Assembly (NCBI GenBank): GCA_937895845.1
Contig: CALBLK010000040.1
Location: forward strand, 1-47,695
Direction: 5' to 3'
Source: an uncultured Prevotella sp.
GTDB taxonomy: Bacteria > Bacteroidota > Bacteroidia > Bacteroidales > Bacteroidaceae
DNA: 47,695 nucleotides
Numbering within the stretch: the stretch's first letter is position 1; each line of letters opens with the position of its first letter. This document shows, one piece after another, positions 21,291-30,709 of the stretch. Made by a program: the position numbers and the translations under genes. The notes under the pieces were generated by a model. It was not told the origin of the DNA. It saw only the letters and a program-made list of their open reading frames with translations, and did not search any database.

Positions 21291-23471
21291 CTAATCCAAG
21301 ATTATGTCAGCACTTATCATCCCATCTTCGGGCGTGTATTCCGCGCTCACCCATTCTCCGCTCCCCAACGCCGTCTTGTACAGCCCCAGCTTGCCCACCT
21401 TTGATGCTTCGATAGGGAAACGGACGCTCTGCTTCCTTATCCGTTGCGTCCCGTGAACGTTCACCACGCCGCCGGACACGCTACCTGCGGTCGGGCCGTT
21501 GATATAGGCGTTGTCTCCGCCCATGTCGTAAGTCCAATACGCGAGTTCGAGGAAATAGAAAGACAGATAGGCATTCTGGAGCAGGAACTGCGTGGCCGGA
21601 ATCGAGGGCGTGTCCAGGTTGTCTATCACCGCCAGTTGGCAATTCCCTTGGGCATCTGTCCCAATCAAGGCGAAACAGTCATCGCTCACGTTGTCGGGCG
21701 TGCTTATTATCAAATCTACGTCAGACATGAAATTGGCCGCCGTGGACTTCTGTGTCTTTCCGTTCTGCGCATGCCTGTTCTTGATGTCAATCGGCCACCC
21801 GTCAAAGACATCGCTGCTGTCGTCATCCCACCCGAACTCATATCTCTTATTGATGTCTTTTTTGTTGTAGGAAAACTCGTTGACACCGTAGTCCCACGTC
21901 TTCCGGGACATGGGGCTTCTGATGGCGGTGAGGTCTACCAACGGTGTCGTGGATGTATATGCTCCCCCGTTCTTGAACCATGATATGTGCTCTATCCGCA
22001 GCCGCTTCTGACCATCGATGAACCAATACAGCTGACAGGTGCTCTTGAGCATGTCGAATATCTGCCCCAAGGTTATCTTCCCTTTTCGCGCCGCTTGATT
22101 GTAGTAGGTCTTCTTCACGTTGGTGACTGGCGTGATGTAAAGTATGTTCTCTATCCAGTCGGGAATCGTCTCCACTGAACCGTACAGGAATTCACTATAC
22201 TCGCTTGTTCCGGCAAAAGTGATTGTCGGGTCTATCTTCTTCAGAAGCACGTCTATCGCGCTCCAAAGGGGATAGGCATCCTTAAGCGTCCACTTGTCGG
22301 ATAATCCCTCCATGTGGAGGCTGAACATCGGGATGGCCTCATACCAGAAAGACTGCGGTATCCACTTGTCCCAGCCGATTGGAATCATGTTCGCCCCCGT
22401 CTCCGGCTCGGGCTGCACATAGTACTTGCCGTCGCCGTTCACGCCCCATTCTGTCGGGGTATCCTGCACCTTTAGGCTCTGAACCAGATGAGTCTCTATC
22501 GGCAGGGTGTCGGGCTTCATCGCATAATGGTAATTGAGGTTCGTGCCTGCGATGTCGTCACTTCCGATGTCCACGACATCTCCGTAATGCACATTCGGGG
22601 TGTCCTTGTCGAAGAGAATCCGGGCGAAACAGAACTTGCGGTCAACCGTGGCTTCCCCTACGGTAGTTCCGGCGGTTCCGGATGCGGGGTATTGAACAAT
22701 GTTCAAGTCCCCCAAGTTAGTAAGGTCATATTGCCCTGCCTCAAGATAATAAGTCGGAACGGTAGTCCCGTCCTTGGCATGTATTTGTTGTTTTATTCCC
22801 GTGGCCGTATTCGGGAAGTACTGGAACCAATATCCGTATTCATTCGTGAATTTCGTGGACGTGCCCTCATAGTTCGCCTGATAATCCCCGAGCCATGCCG
22901 TCAACATCCCCTCAATCTCCAGATGGAACGTAGCGAACTTGTTCTTTGCCACGAACCCCATGTTCCCGAGCGTGCCCCCGTCATTGACCTCCGAATTCGA
23001 ATTGACCTCGTAGGACACGTTCCCTATGATGTTCGTGAGTTTGGAATCCCCTTGGAAATATATCTGGAGTATTGGACGCTTCAGCAGAGTGATGCTCTTT
23101 CTGACAGGAGCGAGGGCCACGAGGTCATATTCGTCATCCTTTCCGTTGATTATCTTGTCGTATTCGTCTGCGCTCGTCACCTTGACCTCACAGATGCCGT
23201 TGTCCGTGTCAAAGGTGCAGTCCGTCTTGTCAAATGTGCCAGTGGCAAGGAGCGTGCCGGAATCCGTCTTGACCTCAACCTTGAACTCCGCGTCAATCGA
23301 AGCGGCATATATCGCATCATAATCATCCCCGAAGAACGTCAGCGAGAGGTCGAGTTTGGTGCGGTAATACATCTCACCGCTCTCCCTTTCCATGCTGATT
23401 TTGAAGTCCTCCGGATAGTTGGGGTGGGCATTGATGTCCACCCCGTTTATATAAACTATTATCTTACTCAT
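21291..23471 (-). CDS. Distal tail/baseplate protein, 726 aa
   Basis: It follows the tape measure gene with a one-base overlap, the position of the distal tail or tail-associated hub protein. The N-terminus (MSKIIVYINGVDINAHPNYP) begins a beta-rich domain (YRTKLDLSLTFFGDDYDAIY); the middle has aromatic-rich strands and a C-terminal jelly-roll-like part. No lysin or protease motif is seen. Confidence 0.65.
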   Translation of the reverse strand: MSKIIVYINGVDINAHPNYPEDFKISMERESGEMYYRTKLDLSLTFFGDDYDAIYAASIDAEFKVEVKTDSGTLLATGTFDKTDCTFDTDNGICEVKVTSADEYDKIINGKDDEYDLVALAPVRKSITLLKRPILQIYFQGDSKLTNIIGNVSYEVNSNSEVNDGGTLGNMGFVAKNKFATFHLEIEGMLTAWLGDYQANYEGTSTKFTNEYGYWFQYFPNTATGIKQQIHAKDGTTVPTYYLEAGQYDLTNLGDLNIVQYPASGTAGTTVGEATVDRKFCFARILFDKDTPNVHYGDVVDIGSDDIAGTNLNYHYAMKPDTLPIETHLVQSLKVQDTPTEWGVNGDGKYYVQPEPETGANMIPIGWDKWIPQSFWYEAIPMFSLHMEGLSDKWTLKDAYPLWSAIDVLLKKIDPTITFAGTSEYSEFLYGSVETIPDWIENILYITPVTNVKKTYYNQAARKGKITLGQIFDMLKSTCQLYWFIDGQKRLRIEHISWFKNGGAYTSTTPLVDLTAIRSPMSRKTWDYGVNEFSYNKKDINKRYEFGWDDDSSDVFDGWPIDIKNRHAQNGKTQKSTAANFMSDVDLIISTPDNVSDDCFALIGTDAQGNCQLAVIDNLDTPSIPATQFLLQNAYLSFYFLELAYWTYDMGGDNAYINGPTAGSVSGGVVNVHGTQRIRKQSVRFPIEASKVGKLGLYKTALGSGEWVSAEYTPEDGMISADIILD

Positions 23472-26400
23472 TATGAGGTCTTTATGATACGTTTGTTATT
23501 TCCTTTGTATTCAATTCTTCCATTCGGCGTGGAGACGACCCTTGTTTCTCCTTGTTCTATCAGTCTCCGTATGCCGCGTTCCACGGCGGTGAGGTCGGTG
23601 TCCCTCCCCTCGAAGCCGCTGAAAGCAAGGCCGTACTTGTCGCTGAAATGGCTCTGTTCAAGGCTTTCAATGACGTTTGACTGACGGTTCAATCCGATGG
23701 AACGCAGGATGCTTTCCTGCAACAGGGACTGCCGGACGGAATCGTTGCGGATGACGTCCGTGACTTTGCTCACGCCGTACTTCTCCTCAAACGTACCCTT
23801 GTTCAATGACCGGATGACGTCCGTGACTTTGCTCACGCCGTACTTCTCCACGTTCCTCTTGTTGATGACACCGATTATCTCTCCCCTCTCCACTCTGCGT
23901 GGCCGCCCGTCCTTGTCGCGCCCGAAGTCTATGTCGTTGCCGCTTGCGTGGCTGCCCCCGTAATTGAGGTATTCCACGCCGCCCTCTCCGTATTTCGTGG
24001 CGGTCATCTGCGCCGCCGTTATCTTTGCTGCCGCGAAACTGCCCCACATGGTCGCAATGGCGGCCAAAGCCAGCGCCTGTCCGATGCCGGGGAGAGCGGA
24101 ATAGGATGCCCACAGATTGGCCGTGGCCGAAAGCAACGAACTCACCTGTGCCGCGCTGTTTATGGCCTCCTGTATCTTCTCCAGACGTTCTTTCTCGGCT
24201 ATCGCGTCCTGCTCCAGCTTCAGTTTCTCCTCGTATTCCCTGCGCGCCAAGTCCACGTTGTTCGCATAGCCGTTGGCCCTCGCCTCCATTTCATAATCAA
24301 GGGCTGTCTTTGCCGCTTCGCTCTCCTTTTCCGCCGCCTCTACAGCCACTTCGGCCATCTCTATGCGCTTGTCCATCCACTCATCCATGTAATCGAAAGC
24401 CTGCTCCATGGAGTTTAGGAACTCGCTGACAAAGGTCTGCGCCTCGGCTGACAGCTCCTTGTACACATTGCCGTTGCCGTCCTTCTGGGTATCTCCGAAC
24501 AACAATGTCCAGATGTCGAACTTGCTGCGCCGACCTTTCTGCACCTTGGCTATGTTCTTGCCAAGTGCGGTTTGCAGATTGGCAAGTTCCGTCTCATATT
24601 GCGTCTGCGTCAACTCCCCGGTATCGTAGCGCATCTTCAGTAAGGCCTCTTGCAACTGCTCCTCCAGTTGAAGTTTCTCTATCATCAGCTGCTTGTACGT
24701 CTGTCCCTCCGTCTTGGCTTCCTTATAGGTGCCGTCCTCCAACGCCTTGTTCAGACGGGTACGGGACGCGAGCAAGGCGTTAGCGTTCTCTGCAAGGCTC
24801 GGGGCAAACTGTGCGGAGACGCTGTAATCATCGATGCTTTCCTCCGGCACGGCCTCTTGATAGTATTCCCGTATAATCTCCCCCCGTTTTTGAGCGGATT
24901 CACGAGTTAGGTTCTCGATTATGCCGTTGATGTACTTCTCATTATCTATCGTCAGCTGCCCCGTGGCCTTGTATTCCTCAAGGACTTTACGCATTTCAGC
25001 AATCTTCTGCTCATAGCTGATGTTGCTCAACGCCAGTTCCCTGTCCTTGTCGTCTTCAAGGAGACGCGCCTTGGATTCGACATATTCCCAATAGTAGTCC
25101 TTGAGCTTGTCGAGCTTCTCTTTCTCTTTCCCGGTGTTTATGATTTCATAATCCAGCCCCTCCGCCGGAAGATAATTGCGTATCTCCTGTATCTTCTTGT
25201 TGGTGTCATCCAGAGCGGCGTCAGCCTCCGCGATTTGCTTCCGATAGGCGGCCATCTGCTCCTCCACGGCCTTGATGTTGGTCAAGTAGAAAGCGTTGGC
25301 CGCATCTGTTTTCCCCTCATGCAGCAACTCGTTGTAAATCTTCAGTTGGGCGTTCCGCTTCTGCCCCGACTTGGTGAGTTCCTCATCCGCTTTCTGCCGC
25401 TCATGGTTCAAGTCGGCCATGGCCTGCTCCAGCTTCTCTATCTTGCTTATGTTCTCCTCGGCCTCGGAACGGGCCGCTAAGGTGTCTATGAGCTTCTGCA
25501 CCGCCGCGTCAGCCTCCCCCGTCGCTATCTGTTCCGCCGTGATGTTCTTCAATTCCTCCGCATGCAGTTTCTTGAGCGCATTGGCCGCCTTGATGCGGTC
25601 TGCGAGTGTGCGGTTCTCCTCATCGCGCGCCACATTGTAAAGGGTGCGTGTCCGGGACAGGCTCTTCTCTATCGCCTTGTACGTCTCGAAATACTCCTCG
25701 GAAAGCTCCTTCTGGAGCTTTATGGCCTGTTTGGTGACCTCGTTGTCCTCCTCTTGCGCCTTGCGCTTGTTGTGGATAGCCCGCGCCAACCCCGGCAATA
25801 CTGTGAGCACGCCAATCAACGCCGTCTGCCAAGAGAATACGGATTTCAGCGTCCCAAACAATGCTGTCTTGAATGAGCCGGTCTCCTCCCTCACCCTCTT
25901 GAACGCATCGGTAAATATGGGGACATTGTTCGATATGGCTATGAAGAACTGCGATGCCGAATTGGCGAGCGATGGCAGTTCCCTTATGATTTGCTGCGTG
26001 GAGAGGCTCAGACCGTTGAATGCCTTGGTATAGTCACCGACTGAAAGGGTATGCTTTCCCGTAGCCTCCTGCATCTGTTTCATCGTGGCCATGAGGGATG
26101 CCGCCTGCGCCTCCCACTTGCCGCCTATGGTGGTGTTGTTGCGCATCTCCGCACCCATGGCGTTCAGCACGTTCTTGATGAGGTTGTATTGGGCGTAAAG
26201 TTTGTTGTACGACCCCTCAAGGGCGGAATTGGCCGTCACTCCGTTCTTGTCAGCTATCGTCAACTGCCGTTGGGATGTCAACAAGGAGTTCACGTCCACC
26301 CCCGTCTCCCGTATCAGTTCGTCAAGGGACTGGTAGGCCTGCGACAAGCTTATGGATGACTGCGCGCCCGAAGCCTGTGTCTTTCTCAGCGAGGCCAATT

Positions 26401-26674
26401 GGGACTCCAACGTTGTCACGCTCTTTTGCAGCCGGGTGTTGGCCTCCATCAACTGCTGTATCTGCGCCGCATACTGCGCCGTGGCATCCCGGTCGGGCTT
26501 CGATGAACTTGATGTACCCGACAGCGCGTTCCCTACTGCGGCCGCCTCGGCTTTCACTTCCTGCAACATCGACAGCAGGCTTTTCTTCATCTGTTCAACC
26601 TGCGCTATAAGGCCGCCAATACCGCCGCTTAAGTCATCGGCGAATAAGTCTCTGAAACTGATTGGATTGTCCAT
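23471..26674 (-). CDS. Tape measure protein, 1067 aa
   Basis: The size, long coiled-coil stretches (residues about 10-110, 310-640 and 770-850) and hydrophobic segments (near WQTALIGVLTVLPGLARAIH and GIGQALALAAIATMWGSFAA) are typical. The protein sets tail length and may pass into the host membrane; at about 0.15 nm per residue the tail would be roughly 160 nm. Near the C-terminus KYGVSKVTDVIR occurs twice. Confidence 0.88.
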   Translation of the reverse strand: MDNPISFRDLFADDLSGGIGGLIAQVEQMKKSLLSMLQEVKAEAAAVGNALSGTSSSSKPDRDATAQYAAQIQQLMEANTRLQKSVTTLESQLASLRKTQASGAQSSISLSQAYQSLDELIRETGVDVNSLLTSQRQLTIADKNGVTANSALEGSYNKLYAQYNLIKNVLNAMGAEMRNNTTIGGKWEAQAASLMATMKQMQEATGKHTLSVGDYTKAFNGLSLSTQQIIRELPSLANSASQFFIAISNNVPIFTDAFKRVREETGSFKTALFGTLKSVFSWQTALIGVLTVLPGLARAIHNKRKAQEEDNEVTKQAIKLQKELSEEYFETYKAIEKSLSRTRTLYNVARDEENRTLADRIKAANALKKLHAEELKNITAEQIATGEADAAVQKLIDTLAARSEAEENISKIEKLEQAMADLNHERQKADEELTKSGQKRNAQLKIYNELLHEGKTDAANAFYLTNIKAVEEQMAAYRKQIAEADAALDDTNKKIQEIRNYLPAEGLDYEIINTGKEKEKLDKLKDYYWEYVESKARLLEDDKDRELALSNISYEQKIAEMRKVLEEYKATGQLTIDNEKYINGIIENLTRESAQKRGEIIREYYQEAVPEESIDDYSVSAQFAPSLAENANALLASRTRLNKALEDGTYKEAKTEGQTYKQLMIEKLQLEEQLQEALLKMRYDTGELTQTQYETELANLQTALGKNIAKVQKGRRSKFDIWTLLFGDTQKDGNGNVYKELSAEAQTFVSEFLNSMEQAFDYMDEWMDKRIEMAEVAVEAAEKESEAAKTALDYEMEARANGYANNVDLARREYEEKLKLEQDAIAEKERLEKIQEAINSAAQVSSLLSATANLWASYSALPGIGQALALAAIATMWGSFAAAKITAAQMTATKYGEGGVEYLNYGGSHASGNDIDFGRDKDGRPRRVERGEIIGVINKRNVEKYGVSKVTDVIRSLNKGTFEEKYGVSKVTDVIRNDSVRQSLLQESILRSIGLNRQSNVIESLEQSHFSDKYGLAFSGFEGRDTDLTAVERGIRRLIEQGETRVVSTPNGRIEYKGNNKRIIKTS
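23748..23849 (-). repeat. 39-bp exact direct repeat in the tape measure gene
   Basis: Bases 23748-23786 and 23811-23849 are identical, spaced 63 bases (21 codons). They code two KYGVSKVTDVIR copies, so the gene can gain or lose 21 codons in frame. Confidence 0.85.
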
Positions 26675-27438
26675 TATTTACCCCTCCGTCTTCTTAATTT
26701 CGTTGTTTCGTTGTACTGCCGTGTCAACCGCTCGAAAGCGGTGTAAAATTCTGTCGTGGTGTATTGCTTTATCCCCCCTCCGAACTCCTTGGCCATGAGC
26801 AGGCACATGTCCTCGAACTGCTTGTCGAACCGGACTTCCTCGCTCTCCGGACCTGCGAACCCTTTCGGGTTCTGCATCGCGTACATCTTGGCCGTCACGT
26901 CTTTTATCTGTTCTTCGTTGTCATCGCCATTGACAATCGCCCCTATCTGCAAGACCGCCCTCTTCCGGAGCAAATCCACATAGTTCTTCTGTGATGCATC
27001 CTCGAAGATTGACGGGAAATATTGCATCAGATTGGAATCTATCCTGTCGCCCACCTCCTTTGCGATTGTGTCCAAGTCCTTTTTGGTGGCATCGTTTATC
27101 ATCTGATAAAGTTCCTCAAGCCCGCTGTCGGAGTAGTCCGTCCACCGCTTCCCGTCCACGTTCTTGACAAGGCACAAAGTGGCTTTGTTCCTCACATCCT
27201 GTTCCGTGGCCACGAGGTAGATGCACTGCCGCAGGTTGATGAGTTCTTGGTAGGCTTTCTTCGGGTCGTTCAGAAAGTTGATGACACGGGTTATATGCCT
27301 GTCTATATCGGCAATGGAATCCCCCACACCACCGGCCACAAGCAGGTGCTTGGAATAGCGGTGGAACTGCGTTATCGGCAAGTCCTCTATGGAATCATAG
27401 AAGACCAGTGTGTGCCCGTTGACCGTCTTGCTCACCAT
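26674..27438 (-). CDS. Putative tail assembly chaperone-position protein, 254 aa
   Basis: ATG at 27438 (MVSKTVNGHTLVFYDSIEDL) is preferred over 27489, which lies in the upstream gene. It occupies the slot between tail tube and tape measure, where assembly chaperones lie. It is helical (HRYSKHLLVAGGVGDSIADI) and ends very basic (TTKLRRRRGK). I see no programmed frameshift product. The role is inferred from position. Confidence 0.6.
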   Translation of the reverse strand: MVSKTVNGHTLVFYDSIEDLPITQFHRYSKHLLVAGGVGDSIADIDRHITRVINFLNDPKKAYQELINLRQCIYLVATEQDVRNKATLCLVKNVDGKRWTDYSDSGLEELYQMINDATKKDLDTIAKEVGDRIDSNLMQYFPSIFEDASQKNYVDLLRKRAVLQIGAIVNGDDNEEQIKDVTAKMYAMQNPKGFAGPESEEVRFDKQFEDMCLLMAKEFGGGIKQYTTTEFYTAFERLTRQYNETTKLRRRRGK

Positions 27439-27680
27439 CTCACAACCGAACTGAAAAATGGCACAAATATCAGCCACCAATGAACACAAAACGCAAGCAC
27501 CACGCAGATGGCCATGCCGAGCCAGAATGACTGGCAGAAGTCGCAGGTGAAGAGCTTGTGGAAGAACTCATTGGGTGCGCTCACTTGGAGTTTCTCAAGG
27601 ATTCCCCACTTCACCGCAAGCGTGCGCAGGAACATCACCGCGCACGCGACCGCGAATATGTAACAGACGAACTCTATCAT
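27432..27680 (-). CDS. Membrane protein, 82 aa
   Basis: Two or three membrane segments flank KLFTCDFCQSFWLGMAI; the CDFCxSFW motif recurs in small membrane proteins of Bacteroidales phages. The start overlaps the tail tube gene by four bases. The function within the late operon is unknown. Confidence 0.6.
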   Translation of the reverse strand: MIEFVCYIFAVACAVMFLRTLAVKWGILEKLQVSAPNEFFHKLFTCDFCQSFWLGMAICVVLAFCVHWWLIFVPFFSSVVRW

Positions 27681-28330
27681 ATGTCGTAACTTGTATTGAA
27701 TGCCTTGTTGAATGAGCCGTCACCTACTTGGACGTCGATGTTCTCCAAGTCGTCAAGGGGATTGAAGTTCACCGCAACCACAGCGAGCTTGTCCGAATAG
27801 TTGGCCTTGAACGAGAATGACATCAAGTTCCGGTCGGGTTCGGACAGGCCGTTGAGAAGCAGGTCGCCCACGAAAAGGGAACGTATCGGAATCGGAGCAT
27901 AGGCGTATCCGTCCCTCAAAGCGAGTATTTGGTTGTTGCTGTTGAAGAAATACACGCCCAAGTCCTTGATGCGTGTAAGGACTTTGAGGGCTTCTATTAT
28001 CTCCTGCGGATAGCGTCTCAAGGCGAAAGACATCTTCACGGGTTTTATCCCCATCACGAGTTCTATGCCGTCAAGGGTGTCGTTTCCTCCGCCAAAGGTG
28101 CGTTCGTCTCCGCCCTCCGAAGTCGGGGATTCCACGTATGGGGTAATCGCGATTTTCGTGCTGTCAACAGCCGAAAGGAACTTCGTCCACGAAGCCTTGT
28201 CTGTTATGCAATTGTTTTTTTCGAACTTATTCCCGAGCCGTTGAAAGGCTATCTTCTGAACCTGCCCGTAGTTGACCTTACAATTGAGGTTCGGCAGGGA
28301 CGGAATCACTTTTGGACAATCGAATACCAT
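27677..28330 (-). CDS. Probable major tail tube protein, 217 aa
   Basis: It lies before the tape measure block and shares a full-length pattern with the product of 34960-35586: FGQVQKI-like start, ITPYVESPTSEGGDERTFGG, GNDT, a helix IIEALKVLTRIKDLGVYFFN and IPIRSLFVGDLLLNGLSEPD. Two paralogues therefore exist. Tube and minor tail or decoration proteins often arise this way. Confidence 0.6.
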   Translation of the reverse strand: MVFDCPKVIPSLPNLNCKVNYGQVQKIAFQRLGNKFEKNNCITDKASWTKFLSAVDSTKIAITPYVESPTSEGGDERTFGGGNDTLDGIELVMGIKPVKMSFALRRYPQEIIEALKVLTRIKDLGVYFFNSNNQILALRDGYAYAPIPIRSLFVGDLLLNGLSEPDRNLMSFSFKANYSDKLAVVAVNFNPLDDLENIDVQVGDGSFNKAFNTSYDI

Positions 28331-28342
28331 ATCTTTCTGTTT

Positions 28343-28894
28343 TTATTGTTCTATGCAAGGTATGTATGCTTCAATGTAGCCGTCAATCCTCAATCCTGCA
28401 TACGGGGACATCAGATATTGGTTGTCGGTGTGCGCATACGAATAATCCGAGAACACGTTCTGCGGTTTCTCATAAATCTTCGTTATGGCCATGTTCGAGA
28501 ACCTCGTGGCCGCCAGAACGCCCAGGATTTGGCCCTTTATCTCCTCTGTGTTGCGTTCATCGAGCGGCAGCGACACTTTCCTCGTGTCGTACCATACAAT
28601 GAGCGAAAAAGGGCTTTTAATGAGCATTTTGTTTTTTCCCATCTCCTGTGGGTCTCGAAGCGTGAAGAATGCGAAATTTCCCAGTTCCGCGCACGGCATT
28701 ATCTGTTCGTATTTCCCCCGTCCACGATACAGGTTCGCAGAGGTGAACTTGCGCCCCTCCTTGATGTCGGTGAGGCTTTCGCATATCCCGAACACATGGT
28801 CGAGCCACGGCAGCGCGTCCGCCAAGGCTTTCTGTATCTTGTAGACCTCCTTGTCGAAGAGTTTCGGGTTTGTCCGTGTCACTATCCTATCCAT
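28343..28894 (-). CDS. Tail completion/neck protein, 183 aa
   Basis: The product (MDRIVTRTNPKLFDKEVYKI) has an N-terminal helix and a beta-rich core with LIVWYDTRKVSLPLDERNTE. Order after the capsid and next to the tail tube gene matches head-tail completion proteins. The assignment is by position. Confidence 0.55.
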   Translation of the reverse strand: MDRIVTRTNPKLFDKEVYKIQKALADALPWLDHVFGICESLTDIKEGRKFTSANLYRGRGKYEQIMPCAELGNFAFFTLRDPQEMGKNKMLIKSPFSLIVWYDTRKVSLPLDERNTEEIKGQILGVLAATRFSNMAITKIYEKPQNVFSDYSYAHTDNQYLMSPYAGLRIDGYIEAYIPCIEQ

Positions 28895-29381
28895 AGATGT
28901 ATGATTTCATCAGTTCTACAATCTTTTCCGTCAGCAGGGGCTTGAGTTTTTCCATCGATGTCTCCGAAAGTCCGAACGCCGCCTCATATTTCCCCATAAT
29001 CTGAACCGCATAGGCGGTGTCTCCTTTTATGAGCATGGAATCATCCGAGAACTCTACGCCTATCTCGGAATGGAAACGTCCATTGATGTACAGGTTCGGT
29101 GCGTCAGCGTTCCGCGATGCGCCGCTCGGATATGTCAGCCCGGCTTTCCACTGCGCATATCTCTGCGCCCCCTGCGGCGTGTTGAAATAACCGCCTCTCG
29201 ACTTCAAATCCTCCGAATAGTAGGGGCGTATGTCCTGCCCGTTCCTGTCCGTGCCCGAGAACAGCTGCTCCCGTTGCAGCGTGAGGACATCATCCCTGCG
29301 TTCTTCAAGAGAGACCCTTGCAAAGGCGTTCATCTGCCCCTGCAAGGATTCCATTTTGTCTATGAGGCCGTCAAGTGTCAT
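28887..29381 (-). CDS. Head-tail joining protein, phage-virion morphogenesis (gpG/HK97 gp10-like), 164 aa
   Basis: ATG at 29381 (MTLDGLIDKMESLQGQMNAF) overlaps the upstream stop by four bases. The long N-terminal helix, then EQLFSGTDRNGQDIRPYYSE and a YAVQIMGKYEAAFGLSETS-type end, is the pattern of virion morphogenesis or tail-terminator proteins. The order within the neck genes agrees. Confidence 0.6.
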   Translation of the reverse strand: MTLDGLIDKMESLQGQMNAFARVSLEERRDDVLTLQREQLFSGTDRNGQDIRPYYSEDLKSRGGYFNTPQGAQRYAQWKAGLTYPSGASRNADAPNLYINGRFHSEIGVEFSDDSMLIKGDTAYAVQIMGKYEAAFGLSETSMEKLKPLLTEKIVELMKSYIYG

Positions 29382-30640
29382 ATCGACTTGTATCTCACCC
29401 CTTTGTTGTGGCATCCCATGCACACCGGGTCAAGGCCCTTGGTGTCCACGGCTATCGCCTTATATGCACGGTCGAGTTCCCCTTGAAGCCCCCGTATGCC
29501 TTGCCCGTTGCCGCTCACCTCGAAGAGGATGTCGTTGCGGTCTGCGTTGTACTGCACACGGTTCACCGCCACTTCGGGGTTCAGAGCCAAGGCCCTCAAC
29601 GCGTCCGTGGCCACCTGCAACTGCACCACGTTTGCGAAGATGTCACTCTCCGCAAGTATCGTGTCCGTGATGTCGCAGGCCATGGTGACCATGAAGTTTA
29701 ACCCGTAGTTATTGCAGTTCGTGTAGATGTTGTCCTCGATGTCCCATAACTGGCCGTCCCAATCGCTGACCGCGACATAGAACGGGGAAATGGTCAGATA
29801 CTGAAGCATAAGACGGTACAGCATCGCGTCCCCCTTGTTGCAAGTGCCGCACGGCTCGCGGCTCCAGTCGCGCCCGAAATTGATGCTCTGCATGTAGTCG
29901 GGCAGTTCCGCCTCGTTGTACACCACATACCAGCTGCCCCCGGCGTTTATCTTCTCGCTCACATAAGGCATCACCCAGTCCTCAAGGTCGAACCACATGA
30001 ACGCGCCCTTTTCTGACGTGTATTCCACTTCTTTCACGGCTATCGGCTCGGGCTGAGAGGAATGGAAAAGATAGAGTTTGACCTTTCCGATGTTCCCCGT
30101 GAACTGCAATCCCACCTTGTTCAGCGTGGTCGTGATTCCGTTGGAGCGGAGAGGCACGAACTCGAATCCCACAAGACGGCCCTCGTTGGAGTTCCGTGCT
30201 TCAAGACGACCTGCACCGTCAAAGAGAGTGCGTCTGTCCACGAGGTTCTTCGTTTCCATGTCCGACATCTTGTCCCCCACGAAACGTGCGAGCAGCCGCT
30301 TGATTCCGCCCTCCGTGATGCTTTTCAGATAGTCATCGAGCAAGTCGTAGTCCGCCCACGCGGAATTGTCCGTCAAAGGGGCTGTATTCGCGTCCGAAAG
30401 GCTCTCGTAGGCCAATCCTCCGTGGGAGACTCTGTCGCCCTTGGAATAGGCCTCTTCTGCGTCATATTCGGGATATTTCGAGGCGAGGTTCTCCGGCATG
30501 ATGCCTCGCATGGCCCTGCATGTTAGCATCGGGTGCGCTTCCTCGAAATAGAGGCCGCTGTCGGAACGGGTGAGCGTGGCACTGTCCCTCCATCCCACGA
30601 GGGTGGAGAAACGGTCAAGTATGTCCTTAAGTCTGTACAT
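29378..30640 (-). CDS. Structural protein of the neck region, 420 aa
   Basis: The product (MYRLKDILDRFSTLVGWRDS) contains a module AYSKGDRVSHGGLAYESLSD like those of tail or fibre proteins, a beta-rich middle, and a helical C-terminus. It stands alone after the capsid terminator and has its own promoter. The exact function is unknown. Confidence 0.6.
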   Translation of the reverse strand: MYRLKDILDRFSTLVGWRDSATLTRSDSGLYFEEAHPMLTCRAMRGIMPENLASKYPEYDAEEAYSKGDRVSHGGLAYESLSDANTAPLTDNSAWADYDLLDDYLKSITEGGIKRLLARFVGDKMSDMETKNLVDRRTLFDGAGRLEARNSNEGRLVGFEFVPLRSNGITTTLNKVGLQFTGNIGKVKLYLFHSSQPEPIAVKEVEYTSEKGAFMWFDLEDWVMPYVSEKINAGGSWYVVYNEAELPDYMQSINFGRDWSREPCGTCNKGDAMLYRLMLQYLTISPFYVAVSDWDGQLWDIEDNIYTNCNNYGLNFMVTMACDITDTILAESDIFANVVQLQVATDALRALALNPEVAVNRVQYNADRNDILFEVSGNGQGIRGLQGELDRAYKAIAVDTKGLDPVCMGCHNKGVRYKSI

Positions 30641-30644
30641 GTGA

Positions 30645-30652
30645 CAAAGATA
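30645..30652 (-). promoter_or_regulatory. -7 box directly before a start codon
   Basis: TATCTTTG on the minus strand ends four bases before the ATG at 30640. With normal spacing transcription would start at or next to the ATG, giving a leaderless or nearly leaderless mRNA. Confidence 0.5.
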
Positions 30653-30688
30653 ATAAAAAGGGGGTGAAAGAAAATCCCTCCACCCCCT
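30653..30688 (-). terminator. Terminator after the major capsid gene
   Basis: On the minus strand GGGGGTG (30687-30681) pairs with CACCCCC (30666-30660) and is followed by a T tract (30659-30655). It separates capsid transcription from the tail block. Confidence 0.75.
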
Positions 30689-30709
30689 AATCTTTATATT
30701 CTTAACCGA

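Noticed and set aside
22488..23684. 398-codon rightward open frame
   Set aside because: It lies antisense to the distal tail protein and tape measure end; lack of stops is a side effect of GC-rich codon use.
27929..28945. 338-codon rightward open frame
   Set aside because: It is antisense to three coupled late genes with consistent structural roles.
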